Source: Bacteroides oleiciplenus YIT 12058 (GTDB lineage Bacteria > Bacteroidota > Bacteroidia > Bacteroidales > Bacteroidaceae). Taken from it: 64,000 nt of DNA. The position numbers and the translations under genes were made by a program. Within the stretch, counting starts at the first letter, position 1; each line of letters starts with the position of its first letter. The DNA is taken from contig NZ_JH992944.1 in assembly GCF_000315485.1 (NCBI RefSeq), positions 84,751 to 148,750 of the forward strand. The letters run 5' to 3'. Under the pieces are notes generated by a model. It was given only the letters and a program-made list of their open reading frames with translations. It searched no databases and had not been told where the DNA came from. Shown piece after piece: positions 1 through 6,981 of the stretch.

Positions 1-207
1 CAGCAAACGGGAAACTGCCAGCGCATCACCACCGTTATTGCCCGGTCCGGCAAATACCGTAAACGGTGTTTCTGCGTCCCAACGTTCGGCAATAGCCTTT
101 GCTAATGCCAATGAAGCACGTTCCATCAGGTCAATGGAAGCAATCGGCTCATTCTCTATGGTGTAAGCATCCAACTCTTTGATGCTTTGGGTAGGAAATA
201 TTTTCAT
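1..207 (-). CDS. nnr: NAD(P)H-hydrate repair enzyme, N-terminal part (partial at window edge)
   Basis: Only the first 69 codons lie in the window; the gene runs off the left edge. The start reads MKIFPTQSIKELDAYTIENE and is followed by a nucleotide-binding stretch containing GPGNNGGDALA, the hallmark of the YjeF N-terminal (NAD(P)HX epimerase) domain. In Bacteroides this domain is normally fused to a C-terminal ADP-dependent NAD(P)HX dehydratase, giving a bifunctional enzyme that repairs damaged hydrated NAD(P)H; the dehydratase half cannot be seen here. A good promoter lies upstream on the same strand (276-283). Start codon CAT on the plus strand at 205-207. Family call is firm; bifunctionality is inferred. 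Confidence 0.85.
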   Translation of the reverse strand, partial: MKIFPTQSIKELDAYTIENEPIASIDLMERASLALAKAIAERWDAETPFTVFAGPGNNGGDALAVSRLL

Positions 208-275
208 TATGTTTTTTTTATAAAAGTAGTTCAGAAAGTACTAACATGCACAGGTTGGTAACACTGTTTATAGAA

Positions 276-283
276 CAAAGATA
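276..283 (-). promoter_or_regulatory. Bacteroides-type promoter for the NAD(P)HX repair gene
   Basis: On the minus strand the box reads TATCTTTG, an exact match to the Bacteroides -7 consensus TAnnTTTG. A TTG lies exactly 20 nt upstream, the usual -33 spacing. It points at the gene starting at 207, leaving a leader of about 60 nt. Confidence 0.7.
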
Positions 284-357
284 GACTATTTATGAGAGAT
301 AAGCAAGAAAGAATTAAAGAGAATAAGTAGTGCTTTTCCATTCCCGCTTTTGTTCTA

Positions 358-478
358 TACCTCTTCTCCACCTTACCAATTTCGCATCTTCTTCGCTTCT
401 ATACAGAAGTTAGATAAGCGAAGGGGGTAAGAAGAGAGTACGAAGAGGATACGATGAAGCTAAGAGGCGGGTAATATT
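358..478. repeat. 11-bp-periodic intergenic array (array E)
   Basis: Eleven consecutive 11-bp blocks fit one register from 358 to 478. The first half carries CTTCG-like words (380 TTTCGCATCTT, 391 CTTCGCTTCTA); the second half carries the reverse-complement type (413 GATAAGCGAAG, 424 GGGGTAAGAAG, 435 AGAGTACGAAG, 446 AGGATACGATG). It sits just beyond the 3' end of the AraC-type regulator gene. The other blocks match more loosely, so this is the least regular of the five arrays in the window. Confidence 0.5.
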
Positions 479-485
479 GTTCTGT

Positions 486-1319
486 TTATCCTATTTTGCA
501 TGTACGCAAATACTGCATCGGCGTCTCACCGGTATATTTCTTGAAATCCTTGATGAAATGATTCGTATCACTATAACCGCTTTCCGCAGTAATACCAGAC
601 AAATCTTTCTGCACCAGAAAAGCGGTATAAGCATTGATGAACCGTTGCAAAGAGGAATACAGTTTGGGCGTCATGCCCATAGCCTCAGAAAAGTTCCGTT
701 CCAACCACTTGTAGTTGACGCCTAAGTGCGACTTCAATTCATCGATAGACAACATTCCTTTATGCAGTCTGATGTAATGAATAGCCTCATCCAACAGCTT
801 ATTGGAGTTTCCCTCCGTTGATATTACACCCCGAAGGTAGGTTTCTATAAGTTGTATCTTCTCTCCTGCCCCGGTACATTGCTGCATATCTTTCAGCAGG
901 GCATCCGCACCACCCAGTACGGATTTTAAATTCCAAAACGGGCGGGTATTGAAATATCGGGCATTCAACCCTGATAAACGGTAGAAAGATGCTGGTTTAA
1001 ACCGCACTATCAACAAATAAGGCACTTGTCCGGAAAGGCGGATGGACATCCTGGCAAAAGACCTTGTACTGAACCAGCCGGAGTTAAAACTTGAAATAAC
1101 ATTATTATACTCTAATTCCACCCTGTCCTCTGCCATCGGCAAGAACGCCAGCATAGGTGTGCCGTCATTATATGCCAAGGTATCCGCCAGATTACAGCAA
1201 GGAAAGACATAGAAACTGTCAATGTATTCCTGCAAATCTTCTGAAGGGGCAACTGCTTCTATCTCTTTTACAGAGACAAAAGACTGTGATATGATATGTT
1301 CCAATAAACTCACCGGCAT
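486..1319 (-). CDS. AraC family transcriptional regulator
   Basis: DNA-binding regulator of about 277 residues. The last ~100 residues form the two helix-turn-helix motifs of the AraC family: a first HTH around SIDELKSHLGVNYKWLERNF, then SGITAESGYSDTNHFIKDFK and the end motif YTGETPMQYL. The N-terminal ~170 residues resemble the sensor half found on Bacteroidetes AraC proteins (start EYIDSFYVFP); its ligand is unknown. An upstream ATG at 1376 would add 19 residues, but the shorter start (MPVSLLEH) fits the family better. The gene is divergent from peptide deformylase, and the two 5' regions nearly touch, so their promoters probably overlap. Confidence 0.85.
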   Translation of the reverse strand: MPVSLLEHIISQSFVSVKEIEAVAPSEDLQEYIDSFYVFPCCNLADTLAYNDGTPMLAFLPMAEDRVELEYNNVISSFNSGWFSTRSFARMSIRLSGQVPYLLIVRFKPASFYRLSGLNARYFNTRPFWNLKSVLGGADALLKDMQQCTGAGEKIQLIETYLRGVISTEGNSNKLLDEAIHYIRLHKGMLSIDELKSHLGVNYKWLERNFSEAMGMTPKLYSSLQRFINAYTAFLVQKDLSGITAESGYSDTNHFIKDFKKYTGETPMQYLRTCKIG

Positions 1320-1396
1320 GCTACAAAAATACGCAAATATTGTACACCCCAGCACGAACTGTCTAAAATTTACCATGAAGGTTGAAAGTTGCAGAC

Positions 1397-1404
1397 TACT
1401 TTTG
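1397..1404 (+). promoter_or_regulatory. -7 box upstream of peptide deformylase; decides the start codon
   Basis: TACTTTTG matches TAnnTTTG exactly and lies 15 bp before the ATG at 1419. The open frame extends upstream to an ATG at 1389, but that codon lies before the promoter box, so the ATG at 1419 is the likely start. Confidence 0.65.
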
Positions 1405-1418
1405 CCTCAAAAAAGAAT

Positions 1419-1979
1419 ATGATTAAACCGATAACCATCTACGGCAACCCCGTATTAAGAAAAAAATGTGAAGATATAGAACAGAGCTATCCTAATATCC
1501 AAGAAGTAATAGAAACCATGTGGCAGACGCTGAGGCATGCAGACGGATGCGGATTGGCTGCGCCGCAAATCAACCTTCCCATCAAGCTGTTCATAATGAA
1601 CAGCCGGGACACTTATGCCTATATGTCCGCTAAAGAAAGGAAACACTTCTTTGCGGAAGAGGATTGCGGAATAGAGGAAACATTCATCAATGCAGAAATA
1701 ACCGCTTATAGCGAGGAGGTGTGGACTGCCGGAGAAGGTTGTTTGAGCATCCCCGACCTTTATGAAGAAGTGACAAGGCCCTGGTCGGTGACGATAAAGT
1801 ATCAGGATAGTGAATTCAAAGAGCAAAACAGGACTTACCACGGATATACCGCACGAATCATTCAGCATGAGTTTGAGCATACGCAAGGAAAATTATACAT
1901 AGATCGCTTGTCTCCGTTGAGAAAACAACTCATAAAGAATAAGTTAATGCGGATTATTAAGGGAAACAGAAGAAAGTAA
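1419..1979 (+). CDS. def: peptide deformylase
   Basis: Removes the N-formyl group from nascent proteins in the cytoplasm, using a bound metal ion. All three family motifs are present in order: GCGLAAPQ (motif 1), EGCLSIP (motif 2, with the metal-binding Cys) and HEFEH (motif 3, with two metal-binding His and the catalytic Glu; the usual form is HExDH). Length is 186 residues from the chosen start, normal for the family. The chosen start MIKPITIYG gives the classic N-terminus of this enzyme. It is not next to a methionyl-tRNA formyltransferase gene here, and Bacteroides often has more than one deformylase, so it may be a second copy. Confidence 0.93.
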   Translation: MIKPITIYGNPVLRKKCEDIEQSYPNIQEVIETMWQTLRHADGCGLAAPQINLPIKLFIMNSRDTYAYMSAKERKHFFAEEDCGIEETFINAEITAYSEEVWTAGEGCLSIPDLYEEVTRPWSVTIKYQDSEFKEQNRTYHGYTARIIQHEFEHTQGKLYIDRLSPLRKQLIKNKLMRIIKGNRRK

Positions 1980-2064
1980 CAGCATTTCTGTATCACAATA
2001 AAAAAACGTCTGATAAACAAGTTTATTTTGCCCTGTCTATATAGTTATTATATTGATTAGTTGT

Positions 2065-2072
2065 TATCTTTG
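2065..2072 (+). promoter_or_regulatory. promoter box left in front of a dead gene
   Basis: TATCTTTG, an exact -7 match, lies just before the metallo-hydrolase remnant at 2079-2201. No clear -33 element. It may now serve the secreted-protein gene at 2257 with a leader of about 170 nt. Confidence 0.5.
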
Positions 2073-2078
2073 CAAAAG

Positions 2079-2201
2079 AGGTGCAACAACTATATAGATG
2101 ATTATTATTTAGGTGAACCAGCTCTAAGCTATTATTTAGAAGATGACAATGAACATCTTATGTTTGATACCGGATATTCCGACTCATTCATCAATTCATG
2201 A
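2079..2201 (+). pseudogene. N-terminal remnant of an MBL-fold metallo-hydrolase
   Basis: Translating in the frame that ends with TGA at 2199-2201 gives NNYIDDYYLGEPALSYYLED followed by ...HLMFDTGYSDSFINS and a stop. This is the typical N-terminal region of MBL-fold hydrolases (the strand ending in FDTG just before the HxHxDH metal motif). No start codon is visible, and the protein breaks off before the metal-binding histidines, so it cannot be active. A promoter box still precedes it. It is best read as a deletion remnant. Confidence 0.7.
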
Positions 2202-2256
2202 GGTAGTTGTCGGACTAAAAATAGAGATTGAATAACTACATATAAAAAACAATGTT

Positions 2257-3081
2257 ATGAGAACGTTCACTGTTTTATTAGTAACTGCGTCTTTAGCGCT
2301 AACTTCACTGGGAGGAAGTTCCGAACCATACCGCCCTAACGGCTGGTACTACATTACAAGCGGCACACAAGACAGCCTTTCGGCAGAACCCATCGTAACT
2401 ACCAAAGATTTTGCTTCCATAAGCCTTGACTCTTTTATGAGCGAGCGGACAGGTGGAATGGCCTATCAAATTGTGGGTAGAGTGAACGACCAATCCATTG
2501 AGATATGGGCAGACGCTACTGAACAGTCGATAGGCAAACATATCGGTTTTGTATGCAACAACAAAGTAGTATGCAATCCCTTGGTAAACGCCCGCATCGA
2601 AAGCGGTAATTTTGCAATTTCAGGTGAAGGGCCTGAGTTTAAAGCAATGTACAGGCAAATTCAAGAGGACATCAAAAACGAAGAGATTGCTTCGGAGCAT
2701 AAGAAAGCATGGGAAGAGGCCCGCAAACTGCGTGCTTCTATCACCGACACCACTTTCTTAAAGACCAAACGCCCGATGTCTGACGATGCAATCGGTCCTT
2801 ACAATTACCATACAGGATTAAATGAAGACCGTGCATACAATCAAACAGTTTATACAATTGCGATAGACAGAGCCAAAAAGTTCCTTTCCGTTAAAAACGA
2901 CCAATTAGTATTGAACCTGAAATCGGGTGCGGAAATCAACATCGCAGAAGACCTGTTCCAGTATATCGCCGGGCTATTCGATGATTGGAACAAATGGGTG
3001 GAAGAGGGGAAATTCAAGATTATACAAACAAAAGAGGGGTACTACGACATAGAACCGACACCTCAGAAGCGCAACAATTAA
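2257..3081 (+). CDS. secreted protein with a SecDF-P1-head-like segment, function unknown
   Basis: 274 residues with a short signal peptide (MRTFTVLLVTASLALTSL). Residues ~85-120 (SIGKHIGFVCNNKVVCNPLV, then SGNFAISG) closely follow the pattern of the SecD/SecDF periplasmic P1 head (GKxxAIVxDxKVxSAPV...I.GG...I.G). The rest is not recognised: a charged, probably helical middle (~125-165) and a C-terminal region rich in aromatic and acidic residues. It has no translocase membrane domain, so it is not SecD. The stop overlaps the convergent reverse transcriptase stop by 4 bp. I do not infer a function. Confidence 0.7.
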   Translation: MRTFTVLLVTASLALTSLGGSSEPYRPNGWYYITSGTQDSLSAEPIVTTKDFASISLDSFMSERTGGMAYQIVGRVNDQSIEIWADATEQSIGKHIGFVCNNKVVCNPLVNARIESGNFAISGEGPEFKAMYRQIQEDIKNEEIASEHKKAWEEARKLRASITDTTFLKTKRPMSDDAIGPYNYHTGLNEDRAYNQTVYTIAIDRAKKFLSVKNDQLVLNLKSGAEINIAEDLFQYIAGLFDDWNKWVEEGKFKIIQTKEGYYDIEPTPQKRNN

Positions 3082-4199
3082 TATTTTTTCTCCAGACTTT
3101 TCAAAGCTGTGATGGAAGCGGATACATACGTATTATCCGGTTCTATTGACCGCCAATAGCACAGTGTCCCGATCAGCCGTTTCAGGTAAGCCGGGTCGTG
3201 AGAACCAATCCGGCGTTGATGTTCTGCCAGACCTTTCGTCAGGATATAATGCACATTCTTGCGTATTTCCCTTTTCCGGATTTTAGGAATAGTCAGCTTC
3301 ACACCGGAACTGATGGAAACTCCTGTGATAATCTTCCGGCTGTGTTCTTTCAGGAAGCGCGTTTTCTTATGATTCACCTCAAACTTTTCTTCCCGGACAA
3401 TCTGCTTAACCTGAGACAGAATCTGTTCTCCCGGAAAAACATTCCCCGAAAAAGTAAGGTCATCGGCATACCGGGTATAAGTCAAACCATATTCGGCAGC
3501 CAGTGCCGAAAGTTTCTTATCCATCTCATAAGATATAATATTACTCAATGCCGGACTCGTAGATGCCCCCTGAGGCAGACAACGATGTAAACAGCATAAA
3601 GTGCCAAGCACCTTCGCAATATCAGGCGGATAGCCCATTGCCTCAAATGTCTTCCGCACGCGAGGGCTACGTATCGAACCAAAGAAGTCATGAATATCCG
3701 TTTTCAGCACACACTGTTTTCCCAAGTGCGGGCGGACATTATCGACTACGGACATCTTGCACCGAAAGCCGGTAGCTGCCGGATGAACGTTTACAAAGGA
3801 TAAGATTCGGTGATTAATAGCGTCCTGAATAGGCTTTAGCTCGTGGTCCGGAGCAGAAATCATGCGGTAACCTCCCCTTCTTTTACCTATCCAGAACTCC
3901 CGGTAGTGGGCAGAAACATCCTTCAATATTTCTTTCAACTTCACTTCTTCCACTCCCAGCAAGTTTACACACTGAGATATGGCTTCTTCTTTAAACCAGG
4001 GAGAGATTCGCGGAGCAGAAGTTTCAAAAAGCTGGCTGAACCATCCTTTACGGATGGTTCCGGCATTGGCAGTATGCTCCGTATGGTCGCGGTTTCCTGC
4101 TTTCCACCTCTTGTATCCTTCCTGTTTACGACTCGAAGAAATAATCTTGTAGAGTAATAAACAGGTGACAATAAGTACAGCTATCAGAATTTCATTCAT
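3078..4199 (-). CDS. retron reverse transcriptase with N-terminal membrane helix
   Basis: 373-residue reverse transcriptase. Catalytic motifs in order: TDIHDFF (motif A, first Asp ~168), LPQGASTSP (motif B, ~208-216), YADD (~244-247, catalytic aspartates) and VNHKKT (~275). Retron-type features are present: DNVRPH (~153-158, the NAxxH position) and IITGV (~290-294, the VTG position). Residues ~4-20 (ILIAVLIVTCLLLYKII) form a hydrophobic membrane anchor, then a ~40-residue linker; most retron RTs lack this. A matching msr-msd RNA lies directly upstream on the same strand, 23 bp from the start codon. No partner gene is co-directional downstream, so either the membrane segment is part of the effector, or the effector is elsewhere or lost. 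Retrons make a branched RNA-DNA hybrid and many defend against phage. Confidence 0.9.
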   Translation of the reverse strand: MNEILIAVLIVTCLLLYKIISSSRKQEGYKRWKAGNRDHTEHTANAGTIRKGWFSQLFETSAPRISPWFKEEAISQCVNLLGVEEVKLKEILKDVSAHYREFWIGKRRGGYRMISAPDHELKPIQDAINHRILSFVNVHPAATGFRCKMSVVDNVRPHLGKQCVLKTDIHDFFGSIRSPRVRKTFEAMGYPPDIAKVLGTLCCLHRCLPQGASTSPALSNIISYEMDKKLSALAAEYGLTYTRYADDLTFSGNVFPGEQILSQVKQIVREEKFEVNHKKTRFLKEHSRKIITGVSISSGVKLTIPKIRKREIRKNVHYILTKGLAEHQRRIGSHDPAYLKRLIGTLCYWRSIEPDNTYVSASITALKSLEKKY

Positions 4200-4222
4200 C
4201 GTATCAATAGGTATGAAAAAGA

Positions 4223-4345
4223 AGAGGATGAGTATTTACTAATGTAAATCGTGGTATTCATACCAGAGTATTTACATTCTAAGAAAGCCCATGAGCTTAC
4301 GAGGCGACTGCACCTCTTTCCTGCTAAATCTTTTTCTCATCCTCT
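4223..4345 (-). ncRNA. retron msr-msd RNA
   Basis: Reading the minus strand from 4345: the a1 repeat AGAGGATGAG (4345-4336) pairs perfectly with a2 CTCATCCTCT (4232-4223). After a1 comes TTTAGCAGG; the G of TTAGC (4324) is the likely branch guanosine, as in known retrons. Two msr hairpins follow: a 6-bp stem at 4316-4301 (GAGGTG / CGCCTC, one G-U pair) and a weaker one at 4298-4285. The msd is a long hairpin: AATGTAAAT (4278-4270) pairs with ATTTACATT (4249-4241), with an inner TGGTA/TACCA stem and a 4-nt loop. Total about 123 nt. The order a1, branch G, msr, msd, a2, then RT gene, is the canonical retron layout. Confidence 0.85.
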
Positions 4346-4352
4346 CCGTGTG

Positions 4353-4360
4353 CAAAAATA
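4353..4360 (-). promoter_or_regulatory. promoter of the retron
   Basis: Minus strand TATTTTTG is an exact -7 box, with a TTG 18 nt upstream. Transcription would begin within a few bases of the a1 repeat, as expected for a retron transcript covering RNA and RT gene. Confidence 0.7.
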
Positions 4361-4446
4361 GGCCTTTTTGATTGAAAGCAATAATTCTATCCGTCTTTTT
4401 TCTTTTTTATTTGATATGCCTCTTTTCATTCAGGGCAATCGTATAA

Positions 4447-4504
4447 AAAGTTTGCTTCCTGCTTGAACAGGAATGAGTATAAGTGTTCTCATTTTGCGAA
4501 CTTT
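4447..4504 (-). terminator. hairpin after the glycosylase gene
   Basis: On the minus strand AAAGTTCGC (4504-4496) pairs with GCAAACTTT (4455-4447), with a nested TTCCTG/CAGGAA hairpin inside, and a T run follows. It lies between the glycosylase gene and the retron promoter and probably separates them. Confidence 0.45.
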
Positions 4505-4525
4505 AGACCAATCTTATGACCCTCC

Positions 4526-4624
4526 ACGTACCCGGTCCGTATCAAAGCCGTACCTGGTCCGTATCAAGTCCAAGCGTAAGGATACGGAGATGATACGGAC
4601 CTGATACGGTTCGGGTATGGGGAA
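4526..4624. repeat. 11-bp-periodic intergenic array (array A)
   Basis: Nine exact 11-bp blocks. Blocks 1-4 are ACGTACCCGGT, CCGTATCAAAG, CCGTACCTGGT and CCGTATCAAGT; block 5 is degenerate; blocks 6-8 are GATACGGAGAT, GATACGGACCT and GATACGGTTCG; block 9 is GGTATGGGGAA. The second half is the reverse-complement word (ATACGG against CCGTAT), so the array inverts midway. Blocks 1/3 and 2/4 match each other, giving a 22-bp super-period. It lies between the glycosylase stop and the retron. Confidence 0.8.
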
Positions 4625-4670
4625 AGCAGGACAAATAGACCAAAAAATGAATTCATCCTTTTCGGAGCGA

Positions 4671-5276
4671 TTATAAATAAGAATTTTGATGCGGTTGTCC
4701 TGATTTAGTTGCTTTACAGAAACAGTCTTCCAAATGGTCGTTCACAAAGCCGGCTGCCTGCAAAAAAGCATAGCAGATAGTGGAGCCAAAGAATTTAAAG
4801 CCTCGCTTTTTCATGTCTTTACTCATAGCATCCGACTCGGGAGATGTGGCAGGAACCTGACTTAGAGACTTAAAGTTATTGACAATAGGTGGCTGTTGGG
4901 AAAAGAATGATAAGATATACTTGTAGAAACTACCGAATTCCTGCTGAATAGCCATAAATAGTTTCGCATTATGGATGGTACTATTAATCTTTAACCGGTT
5001 TTTGACGATTCCATCAAATTTCATCAATCGTTCAATGTCTTCTGATGTCATTTGCGCCACTTTCTCCACATCAAAGTGATGAAAAGCTTCCCGGTATCCT
5101 TCACGCTTTCGGAGGATAGTAATCCAAGATAGCCCCGCCTGGGCACTTTCGAGTACAAGAAACTCAAACAGGGATTTGTCATCGGTGACGAGTTTACCCC
5201 ATTCTTCATCATGATACTTTATGTAAAGTTCGTCTGTTCCGGCCCAACCGCAACGTGCATTTATTAGATCTTCCAT
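4671..5276 (-). CDS. tag: DNA-3-methyladenine glycosylase I
   Basis: Base-excision repair enzyme that removes 3-methyladenine from alkylated DNA. The 201-residue protein has the Tag family pattern: RCGWAG near the N-terminus, YHDEEWG (~21-27), then ESAQAGLSWITILRKREGYREAF, the conserved core containing the catalytic-site Glu and Trp. Likely zinc ligands are C9 and H22 at the N-terminus and H181/C185 (DHLEDC) near the C-terminus, the same spacing as in E. coli Tag. It has its own promoter (5303-5310) and is divergent from the peptide transporter. It is upstream of the retron on the same strand but separated by array A and a hairpin. Confidence 0.93.
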   Translation of the reverse strand: MEDLINARCGWAGTDELYIKYHDEEWGKLVTDDKSLFEFLVLESAQAGLSWITILRKREGYREAFHHFDVEKVAQMTSEDIERLMKFDGIVKNRLKINSTIHNAKLFMAIQQEFGSFYKYILSFFSQQPPIVNNFKSLSQVPATSPESDAMSKDMKKRGFKFFGSTICYAFLQAAGFVNDHLEDCFCKATKSGQPHQNSYL

Positions 5277-5302
5277 GCTTTTTTATGTTAATAGAAACTC
5301 AA

Positions 5303-5310
5303 CAAAGGTA
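5303..5310 (-). promoter_or_regulatory. promoter for tag
   Basis: Minus strand TACCTTTG, exact -7 match, with a TTTG 17 nt upstream. It lies 27 bp before the tag start. Confidence 0.55.
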
Positions 5311-5353
5311 TATTTTCTAACTCAAAGCAAAGCCATATCCTAAAAATTATCCC

Positions 5354-5361
5354 TACTTTTG
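5354..5361 (+). promoter_or_regulatory. promoter for the peptide transporter
   Basis: TACTTTTG, exact -7 match, about 43 bp before the ATG at 5404. No clear -33 element seen. Confidence 0.5.
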
Positions 5362-5403
5362 TGGAACAATAAAGAATTATTAACACAATAGACAAGCTTT
5401 CTA

Positions 5404-6942
5404 ATGAGTACACCCAAACATCCCAAAGGTCTTTACCTCATCTTCGCTACCAGCACGGCAGAACGTTTCAGCTACTATGGTATGCGGGCTATCTTCATCC
5501 TGTTCTTAACCCAGGCACTCCTACTCGACAAGGAACATGCCGCTTCCATCTACGGCAGCTACACCGGAATGGTCTATCTGACGCCGCTTATCGGCGGATA
5601 TATTGCTGACAAATACTGGGGAATACGCCGCTCCGTATTCTGGGGAGCGATGATGATGGCAGTGGGGCAATTCCTGATGTTCTTCAGCGCCTCCATGCTG
5701 GATACCAAAGAACTCTCCCACTGGCTGATGTATGGTGGACTCACCTTTCTCATATTGGGAAACGGCTGTTTCAAACCTACCGTAACGACATTGGTGGGGC
5801 AACTTTACGAACCGGGAGACAAACGACTGGACTCTGCTTATACCATATTCTATATGGGAGTGAATGTCGGTTCTTTCTTTGCCCCGTTAGTTTGCGGCTA
5901 TTTCGGTGAAACAGGTGATCCAAATGACTTCAAATGGGGTTTCCTAATTGCGGCAATCGTTACGGTATTTACAGTTATTCTATTCCAAACGCAGAAGAAT
6001 AAATATCTGATCGGACCTGACGGACAGCAACTAGGTATCATACCGGATGCCAAGCGTGAATACCACCAAGAAAGCAAAACTGCTCAACAAACTGCAATAG
6101 ATAAAGATAAGAAAACCCGTAATTACCTGCTTCTCACAGTATTAACCGTTGCTCTCGCCACCTTCTTTTATTGGTGTTTTGGCAATGATTGGTTCAGCAT
6201 CGGCATCTTTACCGCTTGTATTGTATTCCCTGTCAGCATCCTGCTGGATGGTTCGCTCACCAAGATAGAACGCAGTCGCATCTTTGTCATCTACATCATT
6301 GCCTTTTTCGTTATCTTCTTCTGGGCAGCCTATGAACAGGCAGGTGCTTCATTGACACTCTTTGCATCGGAACAAACCAATCGAGTCATCCTCGGCTGGG
6401 AAATGCCTGCTTCATGGATACAGTCTTTTAATCCGTTCTTTGTAGTAATGCTGGCGGCAATCATGCCGGGGGTATGGGGCTTCCTCAACAAACGGGGTAT
6501 GGAACCTGCTTCTCCCACGAAACAAGCTATCGGGTTGTTATTGCTCTCTTTAGGCTATTTAGTTATCTGCTTCGGAGTGAAAGATGTGCAACCGGGTATA
6601 AAAGTCAGCCTTATTTGGCTGACAGGACTCTACTTCATCCATACCATGGGCGAGATATGCCTCTCCCCCATCGGGCTGTCTATGGTAAATAAACTGACAC
6701 CACTCCGTTTTGCTTCTCTGATGATGGGTATCTGGTATCTTTCTATGGCCACAGCTAATAAATTTGCAGGCACTCTTACCGGCCTTTATCCCGAAACCGG
6801 AAAAGTGAAAACATTGCTTGGATACCCCATTGAAACGATGTTCGACTTCTTTATGGTATTCGTCATTATGTCCGGCATTGCCTCCCTTATCCTCTTCCTG
6901 CTTTCAAAGAAATTGCAGAAGATGATGCATGGAGTGGAATAA
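5404..6942 (+). CDS. POT family proton-coupled di/tripeptide transporter
   Basis: 512-residue inner-membrane transporter of the POT/PTR branch of the major facilitator superfamily, importing small peptides with protons. Evidence: the N-terminal ERFSYYG motif (the ExxER proton-coupling motif followed by FxYYG), about 12-14 hydrophobic segments, GNGCFKPTVTTLVGQLY, and the second family signature FFWAAYEQAGASLTLFA. The middle region around residues 200-235 is a hydrophilic linker, as in other members. It has its own promoter and is probably transcribed alone. Substrate range cannot be told from the sequence. Confidence 0.92.
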   Translation: MSTPKHPKGLYLIFATSTAERFSYYGMRAIFILFLTQALLLDKEHAASIYGSYTGMVYLTPLIGGYIADKYWGIRRSVFWGAMMMAVGQFLMFFSASMLDTKELSHWLMYGGLTFLILGNGCFKPTVTTLVGQLYEPGDKRLDSAYTIFYMGVNVGSFFAPLVCGYFGETGDPNDFKWGFLIAAIVTVFTVILFQTQKNKYLIGPDGQQLGIIPDAKREYHQESKTAQQTAIDKDKKTRNYLLLTVLTVALATFFYWCFGNDWFSIGIFTACIVFPVSILLDGSLTKIERSRIFVIYIIAFFVIFFWAAYEQAGASLTLFASEQTNRVILGWEMPASWIQSFNPFFVVMLAAIMPGVWGFLNKRGMEPASPTKQAIGLLLLSLGYLVICFGVKDVQPGIKVSLIWLTGLYFIHTMGEICLSPIGLSMVNKLTPLRFASLMMGIWYLSMATANKFAGTLTGLYPETGKVKTLLGYPIETMFDFFMVFVIMSGIASLILFLLSKKLQKMMHGVE

Positions 6943-6948
6943 AAATCG

Positions 6949-6956
6949 TATTTTTG
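6949..6956 (+). promoter_or_regulatory. promoter for hpt
   Basis: TATTTTTG, exact -7 match, about 25 bp before the hpt start at 6982. Confidence 0.5.
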
Positions 6957-6981
6957 TGCCAATTTTTAAAATCTATCCCTT

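Noticed and set aside
1222..1422. Plus-strand 66-residue ORF across the AraC/def gap
   Set aside because: Opposite-strand shadow of the AraC-type gene; no family features.
2257..3081. Effector gene of the retron
   Set aside because: It is convergent with the RT, carries a signal peptide and resembles no known retron effector; neighbouring position alone is not enough.
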